Shown here: piece after piece, positions 55,729 through 64,000 of the stretch | Position numbering within the stretch: the first letter of the stretch is position 1 | How the letters are laid out: each line of letters opens with the position of its first letter | NCBI RefSeq assembly: GCF_013240295.1 | Contig: NZ_JABETK010000001.1 | Coordinates: 682,001-746,000, forward strand | Length of the DNA: 64,000 nucleotides | Reading direction: 5' to 3' | Origin: Neoaquamicrobium sediminum | GTDB lineage: Bacteria; Pseudomonadota; Alphaproteobacteria; Rhizobiales; Rhizobiaceae | The notes under the pieces: generated by a model | The model's input: only the letters and a program-made list of their open reading frames with translations | The model's database searches: none | What the model was told of the DNA's origin: nothing | Position numbers and translations under genes: made by a program

Positions 55729-56219
55729 CCGCAGACATCCGCAGCGCCGGCCTGCCGGCCGACCGCACGGTGGTCGAGCTGACCTGGCGCAAGAACCACG
55801 TCGAACACTGGATACGCTTCGGCCGCATTGCCGAGGACCAGCGCCTCGACCGCCATCGCCGTGTCGTCGTCTTCGCGCGGGGCAGCGTCTTCGCCTTCGT
55901 CCGCTGGGCCGGCAACGAGCATGGCACGATCATCTCGCGCATCGACATCGTGCGCGCCGTGGCGTCCGGCGAGCCGTTCCAGACGCTCCCGTTCGTGCGG
56001 CCGGGCGGCGAGATCCTGCTTCGCATCACAGGCTGGCCGAAGGTCGAGGCGGTGCTTAAGGTGGTCGACGCGATCGAGGCGCTCGGCATCGACCCAGCCG
56101 AAGTCCCGCCGGATCACTGGCGTCACATCCACAACCGCATCAGCGTCAACGAGCCGTTCCGCGCCTATTCGTCCGAGCAGCACCGTGCCTGGCTGCGCCG
56201 CCGCGAGGTGACGCGATGA
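55725..56219 (+). CDS. DUF2840 protein of the transfer region
   Basis: A 164-residue protein matches DUF2840 (VVELTWRKNHVEHWIRFG, FARGSVFAFVRWAGNEHGT, LGIDPAEVPPDHWRHIHNRI), a family found almost only beside traF in ICEs of alpha-, beta- and gammaproteobacteria. Function unknown. It is coupled to both neighbours by four-base overlaps. Confidence 0.84.
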   Translation: MTADIRSAGLPADRTVVELTWRKNHVEHWIRFGRIAEDQRLDRHRRVVVFARGSVFAFVRWAGNEHGTIISRIDIVRAVASGEPFQTLPFVRPGGEILLRITGWPKVEAVLKVVDAIEALGIDPAEVPPDHWRHIHNRISVNEPFRAYSSEQHRAWLRRREVTR

Positions 56220-56788
56220 TGGACCTCACCACCGGGCGCCGCCTGACCCTCATCACGATGCTTGCCGGCGCGGTGCTGGTCGCGGCTCCGGCATGGAATC
56301 GGCCCGATCTGCGCTTCATCTGGAACGCATCGGCCAGCGTGCCGGTCGGCCTCTACCGTATCGTGCCCGCCGACCGGATCGCGGTGATGGACCTCGCCGT
56401 CGTCATGCCGCCCGACGAATTGGCGGACTTCCTCGCCGAACGCGGCTACCTGCCGCGCGGCCTGCCGCTCATCAAGCGCGTGCTGGCGCTCGGCGGAACC
56501 GAGGTGTGCCGGCACGGCAGGACCGTCACCGCCTACGGCGCGACCTATGGCGACGCTCGCGCGCTCGACACGCACGGCCGCCCGCTGCCGGTCTGGCAGG
56601 GCTGCCGCACGCTCGGCGACAGCGAAGCCTTCTTCATGAACTGGGACAGCCCTGAGAGCTTCGACAGCCGCTATTTCGGGCCGCTCCCCGTTGCAACCAT
56701 CGTCGGCCGAGCGGTCCCCGTCTGGACAACCGACGATCCCGATCCGGCCGCCGAATCCTTCCGCGAGCCGGTCTTCGACGAGCCGTGA
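56216..56788 (+). CDS. traF: TraF-like S26 signal peptidase of conjugation
   Basis: A 190-residue protein with an N-terminal membrane segment (LITMLAGAVLVAAPAW). The catalytic Ser is in NASASVPVGLYRIV near residue 43, and the Lys is in PLIKRVLALGGTEV near residue 85, followed by GHNWDSPESFDSRYFG-like box seen here as FFMNWDSPESFDSRYFG. TraF peptidases process pilin or other mating components. A GAGCCG-TGA-CGGCTC hairpin overlaps the stop region. Confidence 0.9.
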   Translation: MMDLTTGRRLTLITMLAGAVLVAAPAWNRPDLRFIWNASASVPVGLYRIVPADRIAVMDLAVVMPPDELADFLAERGYLPRGLPLIKRVLALGGTEVCRHGRTVTAYGATYGDARALDTHGRPLPVWQGCRTLGDSEAFFMNWDSPESFDSRYFGPLPVATIVGRAVPVWTTDDPDPAAESFREPVFDEP

Positions 56789-56823
56789 CGGCTCGTTCTC
56801 CAACCTCGCGAAAGGAACATCGC

Positions 56824-57150
56824 ATGGCCCAGATTGGCACATTCACCCGCAACGATGACGGCTTCTTTGGCCGCGTCCGCACGCTCACGCTCGATGTCGA
56901 AGTCGCCATCCTCCCGGCCGAGGAATCGGATGCCGAGAACGCGCCCGAGCATCGCGTCTTCCTCGACGGGCAGGAAGTCGGAGCGGCCTGGGACCGCACC
57001 GGCGACAAGGCCGGAAGCTATCTGTCCCTGACCATCGACGATCCGTCCTTCTTCGAGCCGATCCGCGCAAGGCTGTTCGAGTCCGACACAAAGAAAGGCG
57101 CCTGGAACCTGCTCTGGACGCGCCGGAAGAAGAACGACGGCGAGGCATGA
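56824..57150 (+). CDS. DUF736 protein
   Basis: A 108-residue protein (MAQIGTFTRNDDGFFGRVRT; DGQEVGAAWDRTGDKAGSYL; LSLTIDDPSFFEPIRARLF) is a clear DUF736 member, a beta-rich small protein found in plasmids and ICEs. Function unknown. A CGAAAGGAAC ribosome-binding site precedes it. Confidence 0.9.
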   Translation: MAQIGTFTRNDDGFFGRVRTLTLDVEVAILPAEESDAENAPEHRVFLDGQEVGAAWDRTGDKAGSYLSLTIDDPSFFEPIRARLFESDTKKGAWNLLWTRRKKNDGEA

Positions 57151-57303
57151 CGGATCATGCGCTGCCATCGTTCTCGTCATCCTTCAGGCTCACTTCCCTT
57201 GATCGGTCGAGTGCCGGTCACTCCCCTCGACCCGATCGCCTGTCGGGCGGCCGGCGCGCGCAGCGGAGGCCAAGGGCGGCGGCCTGTTTTCCGGGTAGCG
57301 GTC

Positions 57304-58161
57304 ATGTCGCCCGCCGATGCCCGTCCGGAAAATGTCGGCCGCCGGCGAAGCCTTGCCCTTGACCGCGGCGAGCACGATGGCAGGCTGGTGGCGCATCGGG
57401 ACGGCGGTGCCTGCGCTGCCGTCCCGACCCTCATGGCGATGCTGGTCGCATGCGCCTTGATCGCGGTCACGGCGGCTCCCGCGTCGGCCGAGCCGCCGCC
57501 CGGCGAGCCGCTTCCCGCCACCGTCTCGGCCGCTCCGCGATCCGATCCGTGGGCGGCGCATATCGCCGAGGCCGCCCGCCTCTTCGCCATTCCCGATCGA
57601 TGGATACGCGCGGTCATGGCCGTCGAGAGCGTCGGCGATCCCGCCGCGCTCTCGCCCAAGGGCGCCATCGGTCTCATGCAGGTCATGCCTGCGACATGGG
57701 ATGAGCTGCGCGCGAAGCATGGCCTCGGTGCGGACCCCTGGAAGCCGCGCGACAACATCCTCGCCGGCACGGCATATCTGCGCGAGATGCACGACAGATA
57801 CGGGTCGGTCGACGCCATGCTGGCCGCCTACAATGCCGGTCCTGGCCGCTATGACGAGCATCTCGCGAGCGGCCGCGCGCTGCCGGCCGAGACCGTCGAT
57901 TACGTCGCGAAGATCGCGCCGATGATCGACGGCACGGCACCGATCACGCGCTCGGCTGGTTCATCGTCATTGCCGTCCTGGCGTCGTGCTCCGCTCTTCT
58001 TCGCGCGCTCCACTGACCGCGATCACGACGATTCGGACGACTCCCTCTCTCTTTCCGGCCGACCTTCCGACGACCCGCCGATCGTCGATCTATCGGCGCT
58101 CGCGCCGCCATCCGACGGTCTGTTCGTGGAACGGCCGGCAAGGGAAGGAGATCGGCGTTGA
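57304..58161 (+). CDS. Lytic transglycosylase of the transfer system
   Basis: The protein has a hydrophobic export signal (LMAMLVACALIAVTAAPASA), then an SLT domain: MAVESVGDPAALSPKGAIGL with the catalytic Glu in VES, LMQVMPATWDELR, and MLAAYNAGPGRYDEHL. It locally opens peptidoglycan for the mating channel. I chose the ATG at 57304; the frame is open upstream to 57157. The C-terminal 75 residues are acidic and probably disordered. It is followed by the relaxase gene region. Confidence 0.86.
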   Translation: MSPADARPENVGRRRSLALDRGEHDGRLVAHRDGGACAAVPTLMAMLVACALIAVTAAPASAEPPPGEPLPATVSAAPRSDPWAAHIAEAARLFAIPDRWIRAVMAVESVGDPAALSPKGAIGLMQVMPATWDELRAKHGLGADPWKPRDNILAGTAYLREMHDRYGSVDAMLAAYNAGPGRYDEHLASGRALPAETVDYVAKIAPMIDGTAPITRSAGSSSLPSWRRAPLFFARSTDRDHDDSDDSLSLSGRPSDDPPIVDLSALAPPSDGLFVERPAREGDRR

Positions 58162-58402
58162 AGATCGCATTTCCTCGCTTCGCGTGGTGCGCAATCGCAG
58201 GGATTGCGGTGCGCTGCGGGGCAGCGGCACATCAGGCCGAAGGAGGGCGGGATAAAAAGCGGCACATCGCCGCTCGGTTGGGGTGTTGTTTCGCTTGCGC
58301 TTTTTGGATTTCCGCGCACATCGCGGATCAGGCGCGCGAGGTGCGCGCCAAGGTATTCGTGTGCGATTTCAGCGGAAACCGCACATCGCGGCGGAAACGG
58401 CC
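58162..58402. promoter_or_regulatory. Candidate origin of transfer upstream of the relaxase gene
   Basis: This 241-base non-coding gap contains four GCACATC motifs (58227, 58262, 58316, 58381), the last three extended to GCACATCGC. It also holds AT-rich spots (GATAAAAAG, CTTTTTGGAT) within GC-rich DNA. In the symbiosis-island ICE of M. loti, oriT lies next to rlxS. The nick site cannot be identified by eye. Confidence 0.5.
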
Positions 58403-60141
58403 ATGAGCCGGGACGACGATTTCCGCGTCCGGCCGGGCCGTATCCGTTCGAGCCGGGCGCAGCGGGCGAAGCCCTTCGTCGCCCAGGCGCTTGCCGCCGC
58501 GCAGAAGGCCGGCGGCCGTATCTCCCGCTCCGGCCGGATCACCTCGGGCAACGGCTCACGCTTCGGACGTGGCCGCGTCGCGAGTGTGCGCGCAAACCGC
58601 CTCATCTCCAGCCGCTCGCGCGGCGCGGTCATCAAGACCCGCGTGGTCAGGCACACGACGCGCTCCGCGCCGCTCACAGCCCACCTCAACTATCTGCGCC
58701 GCGACGGCGTGACCCGCGACGGCGAGAAGGCGCGCATGTTCGGCCCGGAGACCGACGACGCCGACGTGAAGGATTTTGCGGAACGCTGCGAGGACGACCG
58801 GCACCATTTCCGCTTCATCGTCTCGCCCGACGACACTACGGAAATGTCAGACATCAAGACCTTCACTCGCGATCTGATGGTTCAGGTGGAAAAGGATCTC
58901 GGCACGAAGCTCGACTGGGTGGCTGTCGATCACTGGAACACCAAGCATCCCCATGTCCACGTCATCCTGCGCGGTCGCGCCGATGACGGCAACGACCTCG
59001 TGATCGCCCGCGACTATATCAAAGAGGGGATGCGCAACCGTGCGCAGGACCTCATCACCCAGGAACTCGGCCCGCGCACCGATCTCGACATTCGCCGCAC
59101 GCTGGCCGCCCAAGTCGAGGCCGAGCGCTGGACCCAGCTCGACCGCCAGCTTGCCCGCGACGCCAACAAGCACGGCGTCATCGACGTGGCGCCGTCACCC
59201 GACAGGCAGCCAGACGAATATGTGACGCTGAAGGTCGGCAGGCTTCGTCATCTCGAACGCCTCGGCCTCGCGGAGACCATCGGTCCCGGCCGATGGATCA
59301 TCGCCGATGAAGCCGAAGCCACGTTGCGCGAGCTGGGCGAGCGCGGCGACATCATCAAGCGGATGCACCGTGCGCTCACCGAATGCGGCATAGATCGCGG
59401 CCTGACCGATTACGTCATCGCCGGCGAGGTCAACGCCGATCCCATCATCGGCAGGCTGGTCGAACGCGGCCTGATGACGAGCTGCGCGGCAGCGCCTATG
59501 CCGTGATCGACGGCATCGACGGGCGCACCCATCACATCCGCTTCCACAATCTCGACGCGGCCGGCGATTCCGCGCCCGGCTCCATCGTCGAGCTGCGCCG
59601 CTATGAGGATGCCGGCGGCCGGACCCGCACGGCGCTCGCCGTCCGAGCGGACCTGTCCATCGAGGCGCAGACCACGGCGACCGGCTCGACCTGGCTCGAT
59701 CGACAGCTCGTCTCCCGCGATCCCGTCGATCTTGGCGGCGGCGGCTTCGGCCTGGAGGTGAAGCAAGCGATGGACGCCCGCGCCGACCATCTCGTCGCCG
59801 AGGGCTTCGCCCGGCGCGAAGGCCAGCGCATCGTCTTTGCCCGCAATCTCCTCAACACCCTGCGCGAGCGCGAGCTGGACGCGCTCGGCCAGAAGCTCGC
59901 GGCCGAGACCGGCACGCCGTTCCAGAAGGCGGCGGACGGCGAATATGTCGCCGGCACCTATCGGCAGCGCTTCGCGCTCGCCTCCGGCCGCTTCGCCATG
60001 ATCGACGACGGGCTCGGCTTCAAGCTCGTGCCCTGGACGCCATCGGTCGAGAAGCACATCGGCCAGCACATCTCCGGCGTCGCCCGCGCCGGTGGCGGCG
60101 TCGATTGGTCGTTCGGCCGAAAGCGGGGGCTGGGGCTATGA
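58403..60141 (+). CDS. rlxS: RlxS-type relaxase (DUF3363), frame broken once
   Basis: This is the DNA-nicking relaxase. The N-terminus is very basic (RSSRAQRAKPFVAQALAAAQ), and the catalytic domain shows LTAHLNYLRRDGVTRDG, DRHHFRFIVSPDD and the metal-binding His motif KHPHVHVILRG. The DUF3363 C-terminal region follows. The frame breaks near 59472; one added base converts GLMTSC to GLDDELRGSAYAVIDGIDG and gives about 579 residues. The catalytic half is intact in either case. Confidence 0.86.
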
Positions 60142-60288
60142 CCGGCAACCGCGAATGTGCACCGCATCCCGCAAGTATTTTCCGCGAGCAGTTCGATCGG
60201 CTTCGAGCCACCGGCCATGCGGCATTGAATCCCGCGCGCAGCATGTCCTTCTGCGACGTGCCGCATCGAACATAAGGAGATTGCCGCC

Positions 60289-62334
60289 TTGTCCACCAGC
60301 CGTGTCATGTGGGGCCAGATCATTGTGGTGTTCTCGATCGTGCTGGTCGCGGTCTGGGGCGCGACGCAATGGACGGCATGGCGGCTCGGCTTTCAGGCGC
60401 AGCTCGGCAATCCGTGGTTCGAGCTGGGCGGCCTGCCGGTCTATCCGCCGCCCGCGTTCATTTGGTGGTGGTATTTCTACGACGCCTATGCGCCGACGAT
60501 CTTCTACGAGGGCGCCGGTATCGCCGCCTCCGGCGGGCTCCTCGCCATCGCGGCCGCCATCCTCATGTCGATCTACCGCGCGCGCGAGGCCAAGGATGTT
60601 CGCACCTTCGGCTCTGCCCGCTGGGCCGAGCGCAAGGAGATTGCTGTCGCAGGCCTGCTCGGCGACGATGGCGTGGTGCTCGGCAAGCTTGACCGCGACT
60701 ATCTCCGTCATGACGGCGCCGAGCATGTCCTGTGCTTCGCCCCGACACGCTCCGGCAAAGGCGTCGGGTTGGTGGTGCCGACCCTTCTCACCTGGCCGGG
60801 CTCCGCGATCGTCCACGACATCAAGGGCGAGAACTGGGATCTGACAGCCGGCCTGCGCGCCCGCTTCGGTCGCGTCTTGCTCTTTGACCCCACCAATGCG
60901 CAGTCCGCCGCCTATAATCCGTTGCTCGAAGTCAGGAAAGGTGAGTGGGAGGTCAGGGATGTACAGAACGTCGCCGACGTGCTGGTCGACCCGGAGGGCT
61001 CGCTTGAGAAGAGGAACCATTGGGAGAAGACCAGTCACTCACTGCTGGTCGGCGCCATCCTCCATGTCCTCTATGCCGAGAAGGACAAGACGCTCGCCGG
61101 CGTCGCCGGTTTCCTCTCCGATCCCCGCCGCCCGATCGAGACGACCCTTGCGGCGATGATGACGACGCCGCATCTCGGCGAGAAGGGACCGCATCCCGTC
61201 ATCGCCAGTGCCGCGCGCGAGCTGCTCAACAAATCGGACAACGAGCGCTCCGGCGTGCTGTCCACCGCTATGTCCTTCCTCGGCCTCTATCGCGATCCCA
61301 TCGTCGCGGCCGTCACCGCCCGCTGCGACTGGCGCATTGCCGACGTCGTGTCCGGCGAGCGGCCGACAACGCTCTATCTCGTCGTCCCGCCCTCCGACAT
61401 TTCCCGCACCAAGCCGCTCGTCCGCCTGGTCCTCAACCAGATCGGCCGCCGGCTTACCGAGGAGCTTCACGCGAAGGGCCGCCGCCACCGCCTTCTTCTG
61501 ATGCTCGACGAGTTTCCCGCGCTCGGCCGGCTCGACTTCTTTGAATCCGCGCTCGCCTTCATGGCCGGCTACGGCATCAAGGCGTTCCTGATCGCGCAGA
61601 GCCTCAACCAGATTGAAAAGGCTTACGGCGCCAACAACTCCATCCTCGACAACTGCCATGTCCGCGTCAGCTTCGCGACCAACGACGAGCGCACCGCCAA
61701 GCGCGTGTCGGACGCCCTCGGCACCGCCACCGAGATGCGCGCCATGCAGAACTACGCGGGACACAGACTGGCTCCCTGGCTCGGTCATCTCATGGTCTCG
61801 CGCTCCGAGGCCGCACGGCCGCTGCTCACCCCCGGCGAGGTGATGCAGCTTCCGCCGGACGACGAGATCGTCATGGTCGCCGGCATCGCGCCGATCCGCG
61901 CGAAGAAGGCGCGCTACTACGAGGATGCCCGCCTCACGGAGCGCCTGCTTCCCGTTCCGGCCGATCCTCGTGCCGGCCTCGTTCCGCAACCGGATGATTG
62001 GTCGGCGCTGAACCCGGCCCCGACTGTGACCACAGGCGCGGTCCCGATGCTAGGCAATGCCGCTGCTGCCGCGCCGGCCGCGAACGGCGCGGCGGAGTCA
62101 CCCTCGGCAACCAGGCCCGACGACGACCCGGCGAATGCCGGCCTGCGTCGCGAGCCCGGCCTTGAGCCCCACAAGGACATCGCGCCGGAACAGCCCAAGC
62201 CGCCCGCCAACGAGTTCGAGCCCGACATTGACGAGCCCGACAGCGATGCCGCCACCAATCGCATGCTCGTGCGCAACATGCGGCTCGTCGCCCGCCAGGT
62301 CTCGATGGACCCTGGCGACAACATGGATCTGTGA
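60289..62334 (+). CDS. traG: TraG/VirD4 type IV coupling protein
   Basis: A 681-residue membrane ATPase that links the relaxase-DNA complex to the mating channel. Two N-terminal membrane spans (IIVVFSIVLVAVWGATQW and GIAASGGLLAIAAAILMSI) precede Walker A APTRSGKGVGLVVPT, Walker B LLLMLDEFPALGRLDF and the conserved AQSLNQIEKAYGANNSILDN. The TTG start is favoured by TAAGGAGA about ten bases upstream. The last 90 residues are Pro/Asp-rich. Confidence 0.93.
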   Translation: MSTSRVMWGQIIVVFSIVLVAVWGATQWTAWRLGFQAQLGNPWFELGGLPVYPPPAFIWWWYFYDAYAPTIFYEGAGIAASGGLLAIAAAILMSIYRAREAKDVRTFGSARWAERKEIAVAGLLGDDGVVLGKLDRDYLRHDGAEHVLCFAPTRSGKGVGLVVPTLLTWPGSAIVHDIKGENWDLTAGLRARFGRVLLFDPTNAQSAAYNPLLEVRKGEWEVRDVQNVADVLVDPEGSLEKRNHWEKTSHSLLVGAILHVLYAEKDKTLAGVAGFLSDPRRPIETTLAAMMTTPHLGEKGPHPVIASAARELLNKSDNERSGVLSTAMSFLGLYRDPIVAAVTARCDWRIADVVSGERPTTLYLVVPPSDISRTKPLVRLVLNQIGRRLTEELHAKGRRHRLLLMLDEFPALGRLDFFESALAFMAGYGIKAFLIAQSLNQIEKAYGANNSILDNCHVRVSFATNDERTAKRVSDALGTATEMRAMQNYAGHRLAPWLGHLMVSRSEAARPLLTPGEVMQLPPDDEIVMVAGIAPIRAKKARYYEDARLTERLLPVPADPRAGLVPQPDDWSALNPAPTVTTGAVPMLGNAAAAAPAANGAAESPSATRPDDDPANAGLRREPGLEPHKDIAPEQPKPPANEFEPDIDEPDSDAATNRMLVRNMRLVARQVSMDPGDNMDL

Positions 62335-62337
62335 CCC

Positions 62338-62775
62338 ATGCACGAGCCGCCCCGTGAACAGCGCGAGCGCCCTGATCGGAAGAAGCGGCTTTCCGTCTAT
62401 CTCGGCGCCGAGTTGATGCGCCTGCTGGCCGACTTCGCCGATCGTCGCGAGCAGTCCCGCTCCCTGATCGCGGAAGCCGCCATCGCCTCCTTCCTCTCGC
62501 CCGATGCCGACGAGCGGCAGGAGGCCGCCATCGCGAAGCGCCTCGATCGAATCGACCGCAACATTCAGCGCCTCGAACGCGACATCGGCATCGCTAACGA
62601 AGCCTTCGCCATATTCATGCGCTCCTGGCTGACCTCCACGGCGACAATGCCGGAAGCTGTCCAGGCGGCCTCCCAGGCCAAAGGCGGTGAGCGTTACGAC
62701 AGATTTCTTGAAGCACTCGGTCGCCGGCTTGCCAAGGGGCCAAACCTTAGGCAGGAAATTCCCGACGACTTATAG
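62338..62775 (+). CDS. CopG-like ribbon-helix-helix protein
   Basis: A 145-residue protein begins with basic residues and a ribbon-helix-helix pattern (KKRLSVYLGAELMRLLADFA, SRSLIAEAAIASFL), then a helical part (ERDIGIANEAFAIFMRSWL). In this ICE class such a gene lies between traG and trbB. Three bases separate it from traG. Here no trbB follows, so this is the last transfer gene in view. Confidence 0.8.
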   Translation: MHEPPREQRERPDRKKRLSVYLGAELMRLLADFADRREQSRSLIAEAAIASFLSPDADERQEAAIAKRLDRIDRNIQRLERDIGIANEAFAIFMRSWLTSTATMPEAVQAASQAKGGERYDRFLEALGRRLAKGPNLRQEIPDDL

Positions 62776-62930
62776 CCGACTTGCGGTCAATGCACGGCTC
62801 CAAGCCGCTAAGCTTCCCGTGTCAGCAGGGCGAGTTCGTCGCGAGGATATGCACTTAAACCGACGATCTCACACCTTTCCCGGTATTCATCGCGTCGCTG
62901 CCTGAACCGTTTCCGCCGATCTCGAATTTG

Positions 62931-63422
62931 CTAGTTTGGCGACGAAGTGAACCGAAGAGAACAGAGGATAAGGATGATGGCTCCACCTACAATTGCCACG
63001 TCTGCGATGTTGAATGTCGGCCAATGCCATGAGCCGGCATGGAGATCGATGAAATCCGTCACTTTACCCCGCTGGACGCGGTCGTAGATGTTGCCAAGCG
63101 CGCCCCCTGCCATAAGGCCGAGCGCCGCCGTCGTGACGAAGCTATGAGAAAAGATCATCCATATCAGTAACACAATCGCCAGAGCCAGAGCCATCCAGAT
63201 CAGTAACGCGGACCAGTCCCTGAAAACGCCCGAGAAAAGTCCAAAGCTGATTCCTTCATTATAACTAAGGATTATATTCAAAAATGGCGTGACGTAGATT
63301 ACACGAGGCGGCTGCATTATTATCTCGACGATGACAGTCTTCGTAAATTGATCGATAGCGAATGCCGAAAGGATGCAGATTAAACCAACCAGAATGCGCG
63401 TTGTGTTGGTGCCTCGCATCAT
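62931..63422 (-). CDS. lspA: Lipoprotein signal peptidase (signal peptidase II)
   Basis: A 163-residue protein with four membrane spans and the aspartic-protease signatures of LspA: GGALGNIYDRVQRGKVTDFI and FNIADVAIVGG carry the two catalytic Asp residues. The coding sequence is visibly richer in A and T than its surroundings, pointing to separate acquisition. Accessory lspA genes often travel with metal-resistance transporters on mobile elements, but no such gene is visible here. Confidence 0.9.
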   Translation of the reverse strand: MMRGTNTTRILVGLICILSAFAIDQFTKTVIVEIIMQPPRVIYVTPFLNIILSYNEGISFGLFSGVFRDWSALLIWMALALAIVLLIWMIFSHSFVTTAALGLMAGGALGNIYDRVQRGKVTDFIDLHAGSWHWPTFNIADVAIVGGAIILILCSLRFTSSPN

Positions 63423-63630
63423 CGCTAGCTGCCCCGTGGTTTGCAGACCACATATCGCTCGCACCTCTAGCTGGCTGAGCTTCAAGAGGGCGGCTGAAGG
63501 TGTCTGTTGAAAAACAGAAATCGGCACGAGGCGCGCACTCACGAGAATGTTACGGTGATGCAATGGACCTCACGGCCTATTGCCGTTAGGCGTTTAGTAA
63601 CGAAGTTTAACCGATTAGGTGGGGGCTCCG

Positions 63631-64000
63631 ATGGGGGCATTGTGTCGGTCGCTGGCGACCTTCGCTATCGCACTGTCAACGCTTGGCTGGACTTCCGCAG
63701 CCCAGGCGCACCCTTCACCGATGATTACCGGCGGTCTCACATCGCAACCGATCGGTCACTATGAGTTCTGCAAGCGGAAGCCGGCAGAGTGCTCGGTCAG
63801 GTCTCGTGACATCAATCCGTTAACTATGTCCGAGGAACTGTTGGCACGCCTGGAGAGGCTTACCGTCAAGATCAATCGGGCAGTGAAGCCGAAAAGCGAC
63901 CTTGAGCTTTACGGAGTCGACGAATACTGGACGTATCCGGTCGACGCCGGAGATTGCGAGGATTACGCGCTGGCGAAACGCCGCATCCTGCTCACGGAAG
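63631..64000 (+). CDS. Transglutaminase-like cysteine peptidase (BTLCP), cut by window end
   Basis: The visible 123 residues have a signal peptide (LATFAIALSTLGWTSAAQA), then LTSQPIGHYEFCKRKPAEC and DEYWTYPVDAGDCEDYALAK, where the cysteine in GDCEDYA is the catalytic one of bacterial transglutaminase-like cysteine proteinases (DUF920). Members are exported and often neighbour biofilm-related or cyclic-di-GMP genes. The His and Asp parts lie beyond the window. Confidence 0.86.
   Translation, partial: MGALCRSLATFAIALSTLGWTSAAQAHPSPMITGGLTSQPIGHYEFCKRKPAECSVRSRDINPLTMSEELLARLERLTVKINRAVKPKSDLELYGVDEYWTYPVDAGDCEDYALAKRRILLTE

Larger units (their letters stand above)
25161..62775. mobile_element. 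Partial integrative and conjugative element (ICE) next to tRNA-Arg
   Basis: From just after the tRNA to the CopG-like gene, nearly every gene belongs to conjugative-element families: ArdC, ArdB, ParB-like, strawberry-notch helicase, Toprim, DUF2493, SSB, XRE/DUF2285/FseA/RdfS control genes, RepA, DUF2840, TraF, DUF736, lytic transglycosylase, RlxS relaxase and TraG. The control and transfer block resembles Mesorhizobium symbiosis-island ICEs (ICEMlSymR7A). No integrase of that class and no trb mating-pore genes are visible, so the element is incomplete, interrupted, or continues beyond the window. The right limit given is simply the last recognizable transfer gene; attachment repeats were not found. 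Confidence 0.8.

Noticed and set aside
1..64000. CRISPR arrays
   Set aside because: No series of regularly spaced identical repeats with unique spacers was seen; the repeats found are palindromes, iterons and duplicated leaders.

Overview
The window looks like chromosome from an alphaproteobacterium of the Hyphomicrobiales (Rhizobiales), most likely near Mesorhizobium or Phyllobacteriaceae. The reasons are the high-GC coding, the rpmH-rnpA-yidC-engB arrangement, an fdsA-fdhD-fdsD formate dehydrogenase cluster, two families of palindromic repeats typical of rhizobial genomes, and an integrated element whose control genes match those of Mesorhizobium symbiosis-island ICEs. The taxonomic call is inference.

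1-25,160 is chromosomal backbone. It starts inside fdsA and continues with fdhD and fdsD. Then come a choline-kinase-like phosphotransferase and a sarcosine/dimethylglycine-dehydrogenase-like FAD enzyme, a small lipoprotein and an EutH-type ethanolamine permease. A minus-strand operon follows: BMP-family binding protein, ABC ATPase, two permeases and a cytosine-deaminase-like amidohydrolase, probably for nucleoside or base uptake and salvage. The engB and yidC-rnpA-rpmH genes are separated by an acetyltransferase, DUF1772, NmrA-like and TetR cassette. A cysteine-less disulfide-oxidoreductase homologue, a sensor histidine kinase and tRNA-Arg(ACG) close the backbone.

25,161 to about 62,775 is part of an integrative and conjugative element (ICE) lying next to the tRNA. 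It holds antirestriction genes (ArdC, ArdB/KlcA), a ParB-like protein, a giant strawberry-notch helicase, a Toprim protein, a DUF2493 protein, SSB, and an excision-control module that reads QseC-like (XRE), QseM-like (DUF2285), FseA-like and RdfS-like. A RepA-like initiator with iterons, a methyltransferase remnant, DUF2840, TraF, DUF736, a lytic transglycosylase, relaxase RlxS, coupling protein TraG and a CopG-like protein complete the transfer end. The expected trb mating-pore genes do not follow. An AT-richer lspA and a transglutaminase-like cysteine peptidase gene come instead.

The strawberry-notch gene is cut by two tyrosine-recombinase transposons: a three-recombinase RIT element (32,919-36,749) and a four-gene Tn554-like element (37,520-43,806). 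Removing both at short target repeats restores one open frame of 1,451 codons.

The strongest signals are: (1) the fseA-like gene is split at a UUU-C site exactly where the known FseA +1 programmed frameshift occurs, and it sits between qseM-like and rdfS-like genes with no traR/traI in view; (2) a family of hairpin leaders with a fixed AGAGG loop and covarying stems lies upstream of ardC and parB, with a looser relative before the helicase; (3) a tandem duplication of about 1 kb has 5' leaders far better conserved than the proteins they precede. Ten other genes carry a one-base frame break, nine of them a missing base, often in a G/C run and including the normally essential engB. I read those mainly as assembly errors.
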